Origin: Paraktedonobacter carboxidivorans
Lineage (GTDB): Bacteria; Chloroflexota; Ktedonobacteria; Ktedonobacterales; Ktedonobacteraceae
Length of the DNA: 64,000 nt
Reading direction: 5' to 3'
Assembly (NCBI GenBank): GCA_041156125.1
Contig: JBEVTI010000005.1
Location: forward strand, 62,001 to 126,000
Below, piece by piece: positions 51,827 through 60,401 of the stretch. The notes beneath the pieces are model-generated. The model saw nothing but the letters and a program-made list of their open reading frames with translations. It did no database searches and was not told the origin of the DNA. Position 1 is the stretch's first letter. Each line of letters starts with the position of its first letter. The position numbers were made by a program, and so were the translations under genes.

Positions 51827-51918
51827 TAGCGAAGATCCATAATTAAGGATATATCCACATCTGCCAGACACGCTATTTTTTTAAAGCGCATCTATAAAAG
51901 TAAGATAGAGGAGGACTT

Positions 51919-53505
51919 ATGACTCAAATAGAGCCTCTAGAGATTCTCTCCCTTTACGCCGATAAAGACGAAAAATTCTTAAGAGAATTACTCAAATCAT
52001 TGAAAAGTTCTCTGGCTTACCTGGAAAACAAAGGCCTTGTAAGCTTTTGGGACAAAAGCAAGATAGTTCCAGGTGCAGACACAGTACGCATCTTCGATAA
52101 CCACCTGCAATCGGCGCGCGTGGTATTGCTGCTGATCAGTGCAGATTTTATAGCCTCAGATTTAGCTTTTAGTGAAAAAATGCTCGAACTACTAAAAAGA
52201 AAGCGTGCTGGCAAAACACATGTTATTCCGATCCTCTATCGACTAACTTTCTGGAATAATACTCCTTTCGGTGAACTTGAACCCTTGCCTCCCAATAACA
52301 AATTTGTTAGCTCATGGCCCGATAAAGACGAGGCTCTATTTTCTATTGCTGAAGGAGTGGGGCAGGTTGTACACAACTTACTTGGACTCTCTCAAAGCGG
52401 ATTAACAGGCACTGGCAGTGTGTCAGCAACGCCAGCAGAAACACCAATAGATGAGGAGGACAAATCCATGCCTTATCAACCATTTACTCATGGGTACGCG
52501 TTATTTGTGGGAGTTGGGAATGATCTGCCTGTGACAGTGGACGATGCCACCGCTCTACATAAGCTCTTCACGGACCCCGCGCGCGCCGGCTATCCTGCGG
52601 GACAGGCTGCCCTGCTGACCTCTACTGATGCGAAGCGTGAATATATCCTGGACGCTCTCGATCGCCTGATCGGGCAGGTCAAAAATGACCCGGAAGCTAC
52701 TGCAATTGTCTACTTCTCGGGCCATGGCATTAAAATTAGTCGCAGTGAGCAGGAATTTGAGTACTTCCTGATACCGTATGGATACGATCGTGAACGTTTA
52801 AATGCAACAGCCATCTCCAGCCTGGAATTCACAGAGAAACTCAGGCAGATCAAAGCCCGCAAGCTCGTAGTCCTGCTCGATTGCTGCCACGCAGGCGGCA
52901 TTCCCGCCTTTAAAGCACCCGGCATACGTGTGGAGAAGTCGGCCATGTATCCTGATATGCTCAGTTTGCAGGAAGGCAGAGGACGCGTCATAATCGCCTC
53001 CTCAAACGAGGACCAGAGTTCCTTGACTGGCCACCCCTACAGTATCTTTACAACGTGTCTGCTCGACGCCCTGGGCGGGAAGGCCTCTGGCGAGAAAGAT
53101 GGTATGGCCCGTATCCTTGATATCAGCCGCTATCTGCTCGATCAGGTACCCTTGCGTAGCGAGCAACAGCAATATCCAGTCATCTCGAACATCCAGAACC
53201 TTGACGAAAACTTCCCTATCTGCTTCTATGCTGGTGGCACCAAAGGTGTTCCAGGCGCAGCTCCATCCCAGTCAAACAGCACAAAACTGACCACAGCGCG
53301 AATCGAGAGCCTCAAGAGAAGACAAAAACAATTACAAGATAGGCACAATCGGCTTAGTGAACAGATTGAGGAACTTGAGCCGGCAATAGACCGCGAAGTC
53401 AATATTCTAGTCAGGCGCCAATATAAGCACGACCTTGAGCAAGCACAGGCAAACCTCAAACAGGTCGAGACCGAACTTGACGAGGTTGAAAGGCAGTTCC
53501 AATAA
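51919..53505 (+). CDS. TIR-caspase-coiled-coil protein
   Basis: A 528-residue three-part protein. Residues ~5-155 are a bacterial TIR domain (SLYADKDEKFLRELLKSL, ARVVLLLISADFIASD, HVIPILYRLTFWNNTPFGEL, SSWPDKDEALFSIAEGV). The usual catalytic Glu position reads FSEKML, so the Glu is shifted by one in my alignment. Residues ~185-435 are a peptidase C14 caspase with His269 in YFSGHG and Cys323 in LDCCHAGG. Residues ~455-528 form a coiled coil (RRQKQLQDRHNRLSEQIEEL) of the adaptor type found on NLR-like and caspase proteins. This set is typical of anti-phage or programmed-death effectors. The AGAGGAGG-type ribosome site supports the start. Confidence 0.9.
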   Translation: MTQIEPLEILSLYADKDEKFLRELLKSLKSSLAYLENKGLVSFWDKSKIVPGADTVRIFDNHLQSARVVLLLISADFIASDLAFSEKMLELLKRKRAGKTHVIPILYRLTFWNNTPFGELEPLPPNNKFVSSWPDKDEALFSIAEGVGQVVHNLLGLSQSGLTGTGSVSATPAETPIDEEDKSMPYQPFTHGYALFVGVGNDLPVTVDDATALHKLFTDPARAGYPAGQAALLTSTDAKREYILDALDRLIGQVKNDPEATAIVYFSGHGIKISRSEQEFEYFLIPYGYDRERLNATAISSLEFTEKLRQIKARKLVVLLDCCHAGGIPAFKAPGIRVEKSAMYPDMLSLQEGRGRVIIASSNEDQSSLTGHPYSIFTTCLLDALGGKASGEKDGMARILDISRYLLDQVPLRSEQQQYPVISNIQNLDENFPICFYAGGTKGVPGAAPSQSNSTKLTTARIESLKRRQKQLQDRHNRLSEQIEELEPAIDREVNILVRRQYKHDLEQAQANLKQVETELDEVERQFQ

Positions 53506-53525
53506 AAGCGAAGCACTTACGCTTC

Positions 53526-54407
53526 TTATACAGGTACAGGTGATTTTACGCCCCATATAGTTAGCAAGTTGCCTGTGACGATAAAATCTGGCCGCTGCAT
53601 TTCCTCAAGAGCCTGTTGATAAATGGCGTCATAGTCGGCGGGCAAACGCGTCCATTTCTCTAAAAAAGGCACGACTGTCCGAAAGGTGAGCCGCATATCC
53701 TCAATGAAGAGACGCCTGTTCTCAGTGCCAGCGCGATACTCCTGGACATGAACGTGTGTCTGTATATTCTCAAAGCCTGCTTGCTTCAGCAGCCCGGCAA
53801 GGTGAGCCGTTACGCCGTCACCTGTGGAAGTAAAACTATGTCCCGCCTGATAGAAAGCCGCCAGAACTATTTCCAGTAGACGCGTCAACGCCGGACTATT
53901 GCTTGTCCCAAGCCAATCGCCCTCAGTGATGCGCACAATTCCATTTGAGTGGAGCACACGCCAATACTCTTGCAGGAGCTTTGGCCAGTCCCATGTACGC
54001 AAATAGCCCGCCGCTGTTCGCTGGTTGACCAGGCTAAAAAACGCGTTGGGGAATTCAAGCATACGTAACGCGTCCATAGTATGATACTCAAGCCGCTCCG
54101 ACAACTGCTGAGCAGCGGATTGCCCGCGCGCAAAATCGACCATCTTCCGGCTGACATCAACTCCAATCAACAGAGAAATAGAGGGATAGGCAGTTGCTAC
54201 ATTCAGCAACCAGCCTCCGCTGCCACAACCAACATCAAGGACTCGGCGAAAACTTGCCGGATCAGTTTGCTCAGCTAGCACACCGCCCATATTCGCAGTC
54301 AGCATCTGATCCTGCACCAGCAAACGATTCATCTCATCCTGACTGGAACGATCGGTGACAAAATACGTGCTTGGATGCTCTGGTTGAGGATTCTCCGAAA
54401 TACCCAT
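53526..54407 (-). CDS. Class I SAM-dependent methyltransferase
   Basis: A 293-residue methyltransferase. Motif I is VLDVGCGSGGWLLN, followed by LIGVDVSRKMVDFA, and RLEYHTMDALRMLEFPNAFFSLV corresponds to motifs II-III. EYWRVLHSNGIVRITEGDW is the post-core strand. The C-terminal half probably holds the substrate domain. Convergent with the TIR-caspase gene (20 bp apart). The substrate is unknown. Confidence 0.85.
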   Translation of the reverse strand: MGISENPQPEHPSTYFVTDRSSQDEMNRLLVQDQMLTANMGGVLAEQTDPASFRRVLDVGCGSGGWLLNVATAYPSISLLIGVDVSRKMVDFARGQSAAQQLSERLEYHTMDALRMLEFPNAFFSLVNQRTAAGYLRTWDWPKLLQEYWRVLHSNGIVRITEGDWLGTSNSPALTRLLEIVLAAFYQAGHSFTSTGDGVTAHLAGLLKQAGFENIQTHVHVQEYRAGTENRRLFIEDMRLTFRTVVPFLEKWTRLPADYDAIYQQALEEMQRPDFIVTGNLLTIWGVKSPVPV

Positions 54408-54660
54408 AAACGACGCCTCACATTCTTTACCCTGTCTTTTATTTTACCTGTACTATGACAATTACATGTTCACCATCTCATTATACGTGAATACATTCAC
54501 CCTGTCGAGGCGTCCACTCAGTTCTATCCTCTTTCAAAAGTGCTTCGCGAAGCCCTGCCTCATCTCTCAGCATCTGCAAAAGCTTTTTCTACCGCGCAGC
54601 AACAAAAAATCCCATCCAGTGCGCCAGGTGCCGCAAGCACCGAGCACAAAGAACAAGCAC

Positions 54661-54679
54661 GTTCTACTTTTTGTAGAAC
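54661..54679. promoter_or_regulatory. GTTCTAC palindrome upstream of the ROK gene
   Basis: GTTCTAC-TTTTT-GTAGAAC (54661-54679). The same GTTCTA/TAGAAC half-sites recur at 54795-54808 (GTTCTA-CA-TAGAAC), flanking the ROK promoter. They look like operator sites for one regulator. Confidence 0.6.
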
Positions 54680-54715
54680 ATAAATTCTATTGCCATGCCC
54701 TTTGAACATGTGCTC

Positions 54716-54745
54716 TTGACATATTTTGCGTTGCTTCGGTATACT
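54716..54745 (+). promoter_or_regulatory. Promoter of the ROK-family gene
   Basis: Consensus TTGACA (54716-54721), 18-bp spacer, TATACT (54740-54745). It lies between the two GTTCTA palindromes. Confidence 0.65.
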
Positions 54746-54844
54746 TGCAGTAGATTCGGTGTTGGGCTTTTTGTTGCATCTGTAGCGTAGGCATGTTCTA
54801 CATAGAACGCATGTTCTGTGTATATAATAAAGAGAGATGAAGAG

Positions 54845-55825
54845 TTGCCAGTGCCAGGACAGCGTAGAATAAGCGACAATCAGGTCGTGATAAGTATAGA
54901 GATTGGCGGCAGTCAGGCGACGATAGGGCTAGTGGATGGCGCAGGGCGGGTGCGCCAGCGTAGCTCTGCGAAAATTCTCTGGAATCGTCCCCCTACTGCC
55001 ACATTGGAACCATCTCTGCGTGCCATTGATGATATGCTGGCCTATGCGAGAGACAGCCAATTACGGGTGCGCGGGCTGGCCTTTGCTTTGCCAGGCTCAC
55101 TTGATCTGACATCACGCCGACCGACCGTAATTCCTGCCTTGCCCGCCTTAAACCATTTTCCGCTCGCGGATTTACTGGAGGCTCGCTATAATCTGCCTGT
55201 AATCCTGCGCGTGGACGTAGACGCAGCGGCTTTGGGAGAGTATCACTTTGGCATTGGCCGTGGCTTCCACCGCCTGCTCCTGCTTTCAGCCAACGCCGTA
55301 GTAGGAGCATCGCTAATCATCGACGGCAAGATCGAGCCTGCATCCCAGGAATACATAGGGCACATCTGCCATCTGCCCATCTCCAGCACTGGTCCACGCT
55401 GTAGCTGCGGCAAGCGCGGTTGCATCAATACTCTCGTTACCCTTGATGCCCTCCAGAAGGCGCTCCAGCGCGCTCTGCGCCGTGGTGAGCAGACCAGCCT
55501 GCTGCGTCGGCTGAACAATCGCGAGCGCTTCAGCCTGCAACTGCTGGCCGAAGAAGCCGAGTCCGGCGACGCTGTAGCCGCGCAGATCTATTCCGAAGTC
55601 AGTCGCTGGCTGGGGACCGCTACTGCCAGGTACATCGACACCTTCGAGCCAAACGCGCTGATCCTTGGCGGCTTCTTTAGCACCAGCGAACAACTCCTCT
55701 GCGGCATTCGTCGTTCCCTCGACTCCCATTCCTCCGCGCGCGTCTGTAGCATGGTCGAAATCGCCAGCGCCACACTCGGTCAGGATGCGCTCTTGCTGGG
55801 CGCAGCCGTGGAACTGTTCGCCTGA
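54845..55825 (+). CDS. ROK-family protein (sugar kinase-like, no HTH)
   Basis: About 326 residues. The frame opens at a GTG at 54818; I choose the TTG at 54845 because AGAGAG lies 8 bp upstream, with a GTG at 54851 as alternative. The sugar-kinase fold is clear: VVISIEIGGSQATIGLVD (phosphate 1, with Glu-Ile-Gly-Gly-Ser instead of DIGGT), LAFALPGSLD, RVDVDAAALGEY (catalytic Asp), the zinc motif CSCGKRGCIN, and LGQDALLLGAA. There is no N-terminal HTH, so it is kinase-like rather than a NagC/XylR repressor. The altered motif raises doubt about kinase activity. Confidence 0.8.
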   Translation: MPVPGQRRISDNQVVISIEIGGSQATIGLVDGAGRVRQRSSAKILWNRPPTATLEPSLRAIDDMLAYARDSQLRVRGLAFALPGSLDLTSRRPTVIPALPALNHFPLADLLEARYNLPVILRVDVDAAALGEYHFGIGRGFHRLLLLSANAVVGASLIIDGKIEPASQEYIGHICHLPISSTGPRCSCGKRGCINTLVTLDALQKALQRALRRGEQTSLLRRLNNRERFSLQLLAEEAESGDAVAAQIYSEVSRWLGTATARYIDTFEPNALILGGFFSTSEQLLCGIRRSLDSHSSARVCSMVEIASATLGQDALLLGAAVELFA

Positions 55826-56035
55826 AGCCACAACAGCAAGATGCGGCATGACAGACTACGGCCACTTCTTCCTTAGCGATCCGCGCTGTTTTCCCCATAA
55901 TCCTCTTGCCTGCCATGGAGTTGTATGGTATATTTTGAGCGCGGACGGCGGTAAACATGTAGATGCGCGGACATCGTGGCACCCAGCGCGTCAGAGCCAC
56001 GCCTCCAGCGTCCTGAGCAGCGGAAGGGCAAAAAG

Positions 56036-56445
56036 ATGAGAAAAATCAAGCAAATCTCCATCAAGCATCTTTTCGGCATCTTTCATTATGATATTATGCT
56101 GAACATGGATGAGCGCGTGACCATTATCCATAGCCCCAAACGGATTCGGCAAGACCGCGATTCTCAAACTCCTCAATGAACTTTTCACACAGGGCGACAG
56201 CGTTTTTAGAAAAACTCCTCTTTTATGAACTGCTTTTCAAGGCCTCCCCGGGTTCCTTGATTATGATTGACGAGCCTGAAATCTCCCTGCACGTGGTATG
56301 GCAGGAGCATTTTTTGCAAGATGTCCAGGATATCACGCGCCTGGCCGATGTCGATGTGCTGATCGCCACGCATTCGCCGGATATTATTGATGGACATCGC
56401 GATTTAGTTGTTGAATTAGAAGGGCCGGAGGATGGGGGATTATAA
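56036..56445 (+). pseudogene. Decayed AAA/ABC-type ATPase (AriA-like), frameshifted and deleted
   Basis: The gene starts at 56036 (MRKIKQISIKHLFGIFHYDI). A run of four C (56134-56137) has one base too many: skipping it restores the Walker A HxPNGFGKTAILKLLNELFT in the next frame, which then stops at about 56227. From ~56213 a third frame gives the C-terminal part, GSLIMIDEPEISLHVVWQ (Walker B, D-loop) and VLIATHSPDII (switch His). Several hundred residues that should lie between are missing. It overlaps the DUF4435 gene by 14 bp, as in intact two-gene ATPase/DUF4435 systems. Confidence 0.85.
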
Positions 56446-56833
56446 CCTGTACCGTGGTCGCGGGGTCGCAAAAGAATTGCGTGGACCTGATGGCATTGCC
56501 AATGCTCTGCTTTTCAAGCGTCGTTACCCTGGGAACGAGTCACTGACCTTCGTACTGGTCGAGGGCGATACAGATAAACGCCTTTACACGGCGTTTACAG
56601 ATGAAAAACACTGCTCTATTCATATCGCTTACTCAAAGACCACAGCGCTTGACGCCCCGGCCATTCTAGAACAAAACAAAATGGCGGGTGTTTTGGCCGT
56701 CGTTGATGCTGACTTTGATATCCTGGAAGAAAAAGAGTACATGTCCCCCAACACCTTCCTGACTGATACACACGACACTGAATTAATGATTGTGCAGTCT
56801 CCAGCGCTTGACAATCCCGGCCATTTTCGTTAG
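56432..56833 (+). pseudogene. DUF4435 (TOPRIM-like) protein, C-terminally truncated
   Basis: A 133-residue remnant of a DUF4435 protein (normally ~300 residues). FVLVEGDTDKRLYTAF and VLAVVDADFDIL form the TOPRIM-type acidic core (Glu, then DxD), and TDTHDTELMIVQ is the next conserved block, after which the frame ends. In PARIS-type anti-phage systems the ATPase AriA traps the DUF4435 nuclease AriB and releases it on infection. The gene pair and overlap here match that layout, but both are broken, so they are likely inactive. Confidence 0.8.
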
Positions 56834-56842
56834 ACTACAAGC

Positions 56843-56859
56843 CATCTGATCGTCAGATG
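56843..56859 (+). promoter_or_regulatory. Palindromic operator before the GntR gene
   Basis: CATCTGA-TCG-TCAGATG, a perfect 7-bp-arm palindrome 26 bp before the start codon, as expected for an autoregulated FadR-type repressor. Confidence 0.6.
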
Positions 56860-56884
56860 TTTAGATTTTTGAACAGGATGGCCT

Positions 56885-57595
56885 ATGTTAACACCTCCTT
56901 CCCCGTCGCCTGTGCGGCGACAACCGCTGGTGAAGCAGGTGTTGGACTATCTCCAGCAACAGATCACAAGCGGTACATTTCCTGTTGGCAGTAAACTTCC
57001 CCCGGAACCCGAATTAATGGCCAACCTGTCTGTGGGGCGCTCGACTTTACGCGAGGCGATGCGGGTGCTCGCTCACATGGGACTGGTTGATGTACGGCCA
57101 GGCGATGGTACTTATATTCGCGTGCCTGCGCCAGCAGCGGAGTCGTTAGGCCAGCGGCTGCAACGTGCGCGCGTGATTGAGGTCTACGAGGTCAGACACA
57201 CGCTTGAACTAGAATGCGCGCGCCTGGCAGCTCTGCGCCGCGACGAGGCTGACCTTGATGCGCTCCGCCAGGCTTTGCGCGAGCGCCGCAAGTCTCTCCC
57301 GCCGGGCAATGAAGAGGCTTTTATAGACGCTGATCTTGTTTTCCATACCAGCCTTGCCAGCGCGACCAAAAATACGGTGCTGGCGGACCTCTACCAGGCG
57401 TTTATCAGCGTTAACCACGAGAGTTGGGTCAGAGCCAGTGAGGTACTGGGAGCAACCGAACAGGGACAGGCTCTACATGAGCAACTCGCCGAGGCGATTG
57501 CTCGGCGCGATCCTGAGCTTGCCCAACAATTGACGAGCCTTATGCTCGCGCAATCAACTCACCATTTCCAGAAAATCCTGCGCGAGGAAGAGTAG
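56885..57595 (+). CDS. GntR-family regulator, FadR subfamily
   Basis: A 236-residue regulator. The N-terminal winged helix shows VLDYLQQQITSGTFPVGSKLPPEPELMANLSVGRSTLREAMRVL and VRPGDGTYI. The C-terminal FCD domain (about 95-225) has EVRHTLELECARLAA, DLVFHTSLASATKN and LHEQLAEAIARRD, with the metal-binding D and His typical of FCD sensors of small carboxylates. leuA begins 48 bp downstream, so an effect on leucine synthesis or a keto acid pathway is possible. Confidence 0.92.
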   Translation: MLTPPSPSPVRRQPLVKQVLDYLQQQITSGTFPVGSKLPPEPELMANLSVGRSTLREAMRVLAHMGLVDVRPGDGTYIRVPAPAAESLGQRLQRARVIEVYEVRHTLELECARLAALRRDEADLDALRQALRERRKSLPPGNEEAFIDADLVFHTSLASATKNTVLADLYQAFISVNHESWVRASEVLGATEQGQALHEQLAEAIARRDPELAQQLTSLMLAQSTHHFQKILREEE

Positions 57596-57643
57596 GAAAA
57601 CGACTGACGTATTTTTTGGAGAAAGGACTGTAGGAAACATTAT

Positions 57644-59377
57644 ATGGAGTATTCAGGACAAAACCGCGTGGTGGCCTCTCCAGGCATGCAGAAAGGCCCG
57701 ATTACGAAATACCGCCCATTTCCCCCGATTGATCTGCCCAATCGCCAGTGGCCCACGCGCACAATTACGCACGCTCCAATCTGGTGCAGCGTGGATCTGC
57801 GCGATGGTAACCAGGCGCTACCCACTCCTATGGGCATTGAAGAGAAACTGGCGATGTTTAAGCTCCTGGTCAGCGTTGGCTTCAAGGAGATCGAGGTCGG
57901 CTTCCCCGCCGCATCTCAAATTGATTTCGATTTTATTCGTCGCCTGATCGACGAAAACCTCATCCCCGACGATGTAAAGATCCAGGTGCTTACCCAGGCA
58001 CGTGCAGAACTGATCCGCCGTACTGTCGAGTCTGTGCGCGGCGCGAAAAACGTCATTTTCCATCTGTATAATTCTACCTCAGAGCAACAGCGACGCATCG
58101 TTTTCGGCATGAGTAAAGCAGAGATTATCGCGATCGCAACTGAGGGGACGCGCCTGGTTAAAACGCTATTGCCTGAACTGTCAGGGACAAATCTGATTTT
58201 CCAGTATTCGCCGGAGAGCTTTGCGCTGACCGAGGTGGATTTTGCGCTGGAGATCTGCGAAGCTGTGGTGGATATCTGGCAGCCGACGCCAGAGAAAAAG
58301 ATTATTCTCAATCTGCCCGAAACGGTCCAGATCGCGACGCCTAATGTTCACGCGGACCAGATCGAGTGGATCGCGACCCATCTGCGCCGACGCGACACGG
58401 CGATTATCAGCCTGCACACCCATAACGATCGCGGCACGGGTGTGGCCTCAACTGAGCTGGGTCTGATGGCCGGTGGCGAGCGCGTTGAGGGTACCCTCTT
58501 CGGCAATGGTGAGCGCACTGGCAATGTCGATATTGTGACGGTGGCCCTGAATATGTATATGCAAGGCGTGGACCCGGGTCTGAATTTCAGCAACCTCGAT
58601 GCGATCCGCGCGATCTACGAGCGCTGCACGCATATGACTGTGCCTGCTCGCCAGCCCTACGGCGGTGAACTGGTCTTCACAGCTTTCTCCGGCTCGCACC
58701 AGGACGCTATTCGCAAGGGCATGAATCTGCGCGATACTACTCCGGGTGCGCTCTGGGATGTACCATATCTGCCAATCGATCCTCAGGATATTGGTCGCAG
58801 CTACGAGGCTATTATTCGCATCAATTCGCAGTCCGGCAAAGGCGGCGTTGCCTTTATCCTGGAAAGCGAGTTTAACTTGCAGATGCCCAAGGAGATGCAT
58901 GTCGAATTTGGCAAGGTCATCAAATCCCTGGCTGACGCGAGCGGCGAAGAACTCTCTGGAACGCGTCTGCGCCAGGCTTTCGAGCTTGAATATCTACAGG
59001 TGACCGGCCCCTATGAGCTACTCTATTTCCAGACTCAACAGGCTGACGGCCCTGATCTCATCGCCTGTAGCGCTCAATTGCGCGTTGAAGGCGTGGCTCG
59101 CGAAATTCACGGACAGGGCAATGGTCCTATCGATGCCTTTGTAGATGCGCTCAATCAGAGCGATCTCGCTACATTCAGACTGGTCTCTTACTCGGAACAC
59201 TCGCTGAGCTCCGGCTCGGACGCCCAGGCAGCCGCGTATATCCAGATCGAGACCGGCCCACGCCGCACGTTCTTCGGCGCGGCTATCGAGAGCAACTCTG
59301 AACTGGCAGCCGTCAAAGCCGTGCTGAGCGCGCTCAACCGCTCAGAGGCCGCGCTGACACTGGCAAAAAATAGATAA
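57644..59377 (+). CDS. leuA: 2-isopropylmalate synthase
   Basis: Condenses acetyl-CoA with 2-oxoisovalerate, the first step of leucine synthesis. At 577 residues it is the long (type 2, mycobacterial-like) form. The catalytic TIM barrel has SVDLRDGNQALPTPM, GFKEIEVGFPAAS, the HTHNDRGTGVA metal site and GTLFGNGERTGNVDI. The C-terminal regulatory domain (about 450-560) binds leucine and carries IHGQGNGPIDAFVDAL and an RTFFGAAI-type strand. The GntR gene sits just upstream. A terminator follows at 59390. Confidence 0.95.
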   Translation: MEYSGQNRVVASPGMQKGPITKYRPFPPIDLPNRQWPTRTITHAPIWCSVDLRDGNQALPTPMGIEEKLAMFKLLVSVGFKEIEVGFPAASQIDFDFIRRLIDENLIPDDVKIQVLTQARAELIRRTVESVRGAKNVIFHLYNSTSEQQRRIVFGMSKAEIIAIATEGTRLVKTLLPELSGTNLIFQYSPESFALTEVDFALEICEAVVDIWQPTPEKKIILNLPETVQIATPNVHADQIEWIATHLRRRDTAIISLHTHNDRGTGVASTELGLMAGGERVEGTLFGNGERTGNVDIVTVALNMYMQGVDPGLNFSNLDAIRAIYERCTHMTVPARQPYGGELVFTAFSGSHQDAIRKGMNLRDTTPGALWDVPYLPIDPQDIGRSYEAIIRINSQSGKGGVAFILESEFNLQMPKEMHVEFGKVIKSLADASGEELSGTRLRQAFELEYLQVTGPYELLYFQTQQADGPDLIACSAQLRVEGVAREIHGQGNGPIDAFVDALNQSDLATFRLVSYSEHSLSSGSDAQAAAYIQIETGPRRTFFGAAIESNSELAAVKAVLSALNRSEAALTLAKNR

Positions 59378-59389
59378 AAACATGCAAAG

Positions 59390-59435
59390 CGACTCTGGCG
59401 AAAAAATGGATCTCGCACATTTTCCGCCAGAGTCG
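59390..59435 (+). terminator. Terminator after leuA
   Basis: An 11-bp perfect stem (59390-59400, 59425-59435) with A-rich loop flank, followed by TTTGTGC, 12 bp past the leuA stop. Confidence 0.7.
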
Positions 59436-59612
59436 TTTGTGCTCTAGACGCGATGCTTTAGCATGAGCTTTTTTCTAGCACACAGATCGCTACAACACTC
59501 CCCGTGATCGCGAGAAGAAACCCACTGGGTAAAGTACAAATCATTGAGTAGCACGGGAACTGGCTTCCTGGCAGCGTTGCAATCCAGGAAGAAGGCGGCA
59601 TATAGTATTAGT

Positions 59613-60368
59613 ATGAATGACAAAACTATCCCCATAATCGTCATCGACGATACAGCCGTCAAACGTCGCGGCGTCTGCGAGTTCGTCAACGAGGTGCCTG
59701 GTCTATACCTGGCGGGACAGGCCAGCAGCGACGCGGAGGCAATGTTGCTCGTCGCAACAATCAGCCAGCATGAAAGCGATAATCCCGAACTGGCCAACTG
59801 GCTGGTGCTCTCCGATTTGCGCCTGGGATCGAGCAATGGCGTCGAATTGGGGCGCGCGTTGCTTGAAATCGCGCCCGCGCTGCGTGTGGTCATCTACACG
59901 CAGGAGCCAAGCTGGACGCTAGCCACGGAGATTATGCGCAGCGAATATACACGCCGAGGTACTCCCAGGCGAACTAGCAAGCACCAACCGGGTCTGCACG
60001 GCTACGCGCTTTTCTCCAATATGGAACCAGACTATCTCGCGGAAATCGCTGCTACGGTTGTCACCCGATGTTCAACCTTTATCGACAATGAAGTCCTGAC
60101 CTATCTGCTGCGCAAGCTACGCGGTAGTCGGCTCACGCCACGTCAAGAAGAATGCGCCTCACTTGTCGCGCAAGGACTGAGCAACGATGAAATCGCGCTG
60201 CGCATGGGCTTTCTCAACGCTCAGGGACAGCCCAATATGGGGCCACTGGAGAACCTGGTCAGCGAGTTGTATACCTTTTTCACTATCGATGGCATGCCCA
60301 GCGATCCTGGTCGCCGTGTGCTCCTGGCTCATGCCTATGAAGCTTACGCGGGATTGCGTTCCCTCTAG
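59613..60368 (+). CDS. Response regulator with LuxR-like C-terminal helix-turn-helix
   Basis: A 251-residue regulator. The frame opens at 59544; I start at the ATG at 59613 (MNDKTIPIIVIDD). The receiver domain has the acidic pair DD and the phospho-acceptor D68 in LSDLRLGSSNG, with Thr of VVIYTQEP and a possible Lys displaced by a variable region. The output half reads LTPRQEECASLVAQGLSNDEIALRMG, a LuxR/NarL-type helix-turn-helix, then a non-standard C-terminal extension (DGMPSDPGRRVLLAHAYEAYAG). It is convergent with the sensor kinase gene (33 bp apart), its likely partner. Confidence 0.8.
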   Translation: MNDKTIPIIVIDDTAVKRRGVCEFVNEVPGLYLAGQASSDAEAMLLVATISQHESDNPELANWLVLSDLRLGSSNGVELGRALLEIAPALRVVIYTQEPSWTLATEIMRSEYTRRGTPRRTSKHQPGLHGYALFSNMEPDYLAEIAATVVTRCSTFIDNEVLTYLLRKLRGSRLTPRQEECASLVAQGLSNDEIALRMGFLNAQGQPNMGPLENLVSELYTFFTIDGMPSDPGRRVLLAHAYEAYAGLRSL

Positions 60369-60401
60369 GTAGCCGCTTACGCAGAAAAACCTCGGCCCGT
60401 T

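Noticed and set aside
54456..54682. Open frame with REYIHPVEASTQFYPL and QQQKIPSSAPGAAS
   Set aside because: Composition looks coding, but there is no start codon or ribosome site and no known domain; possibly a remnant.
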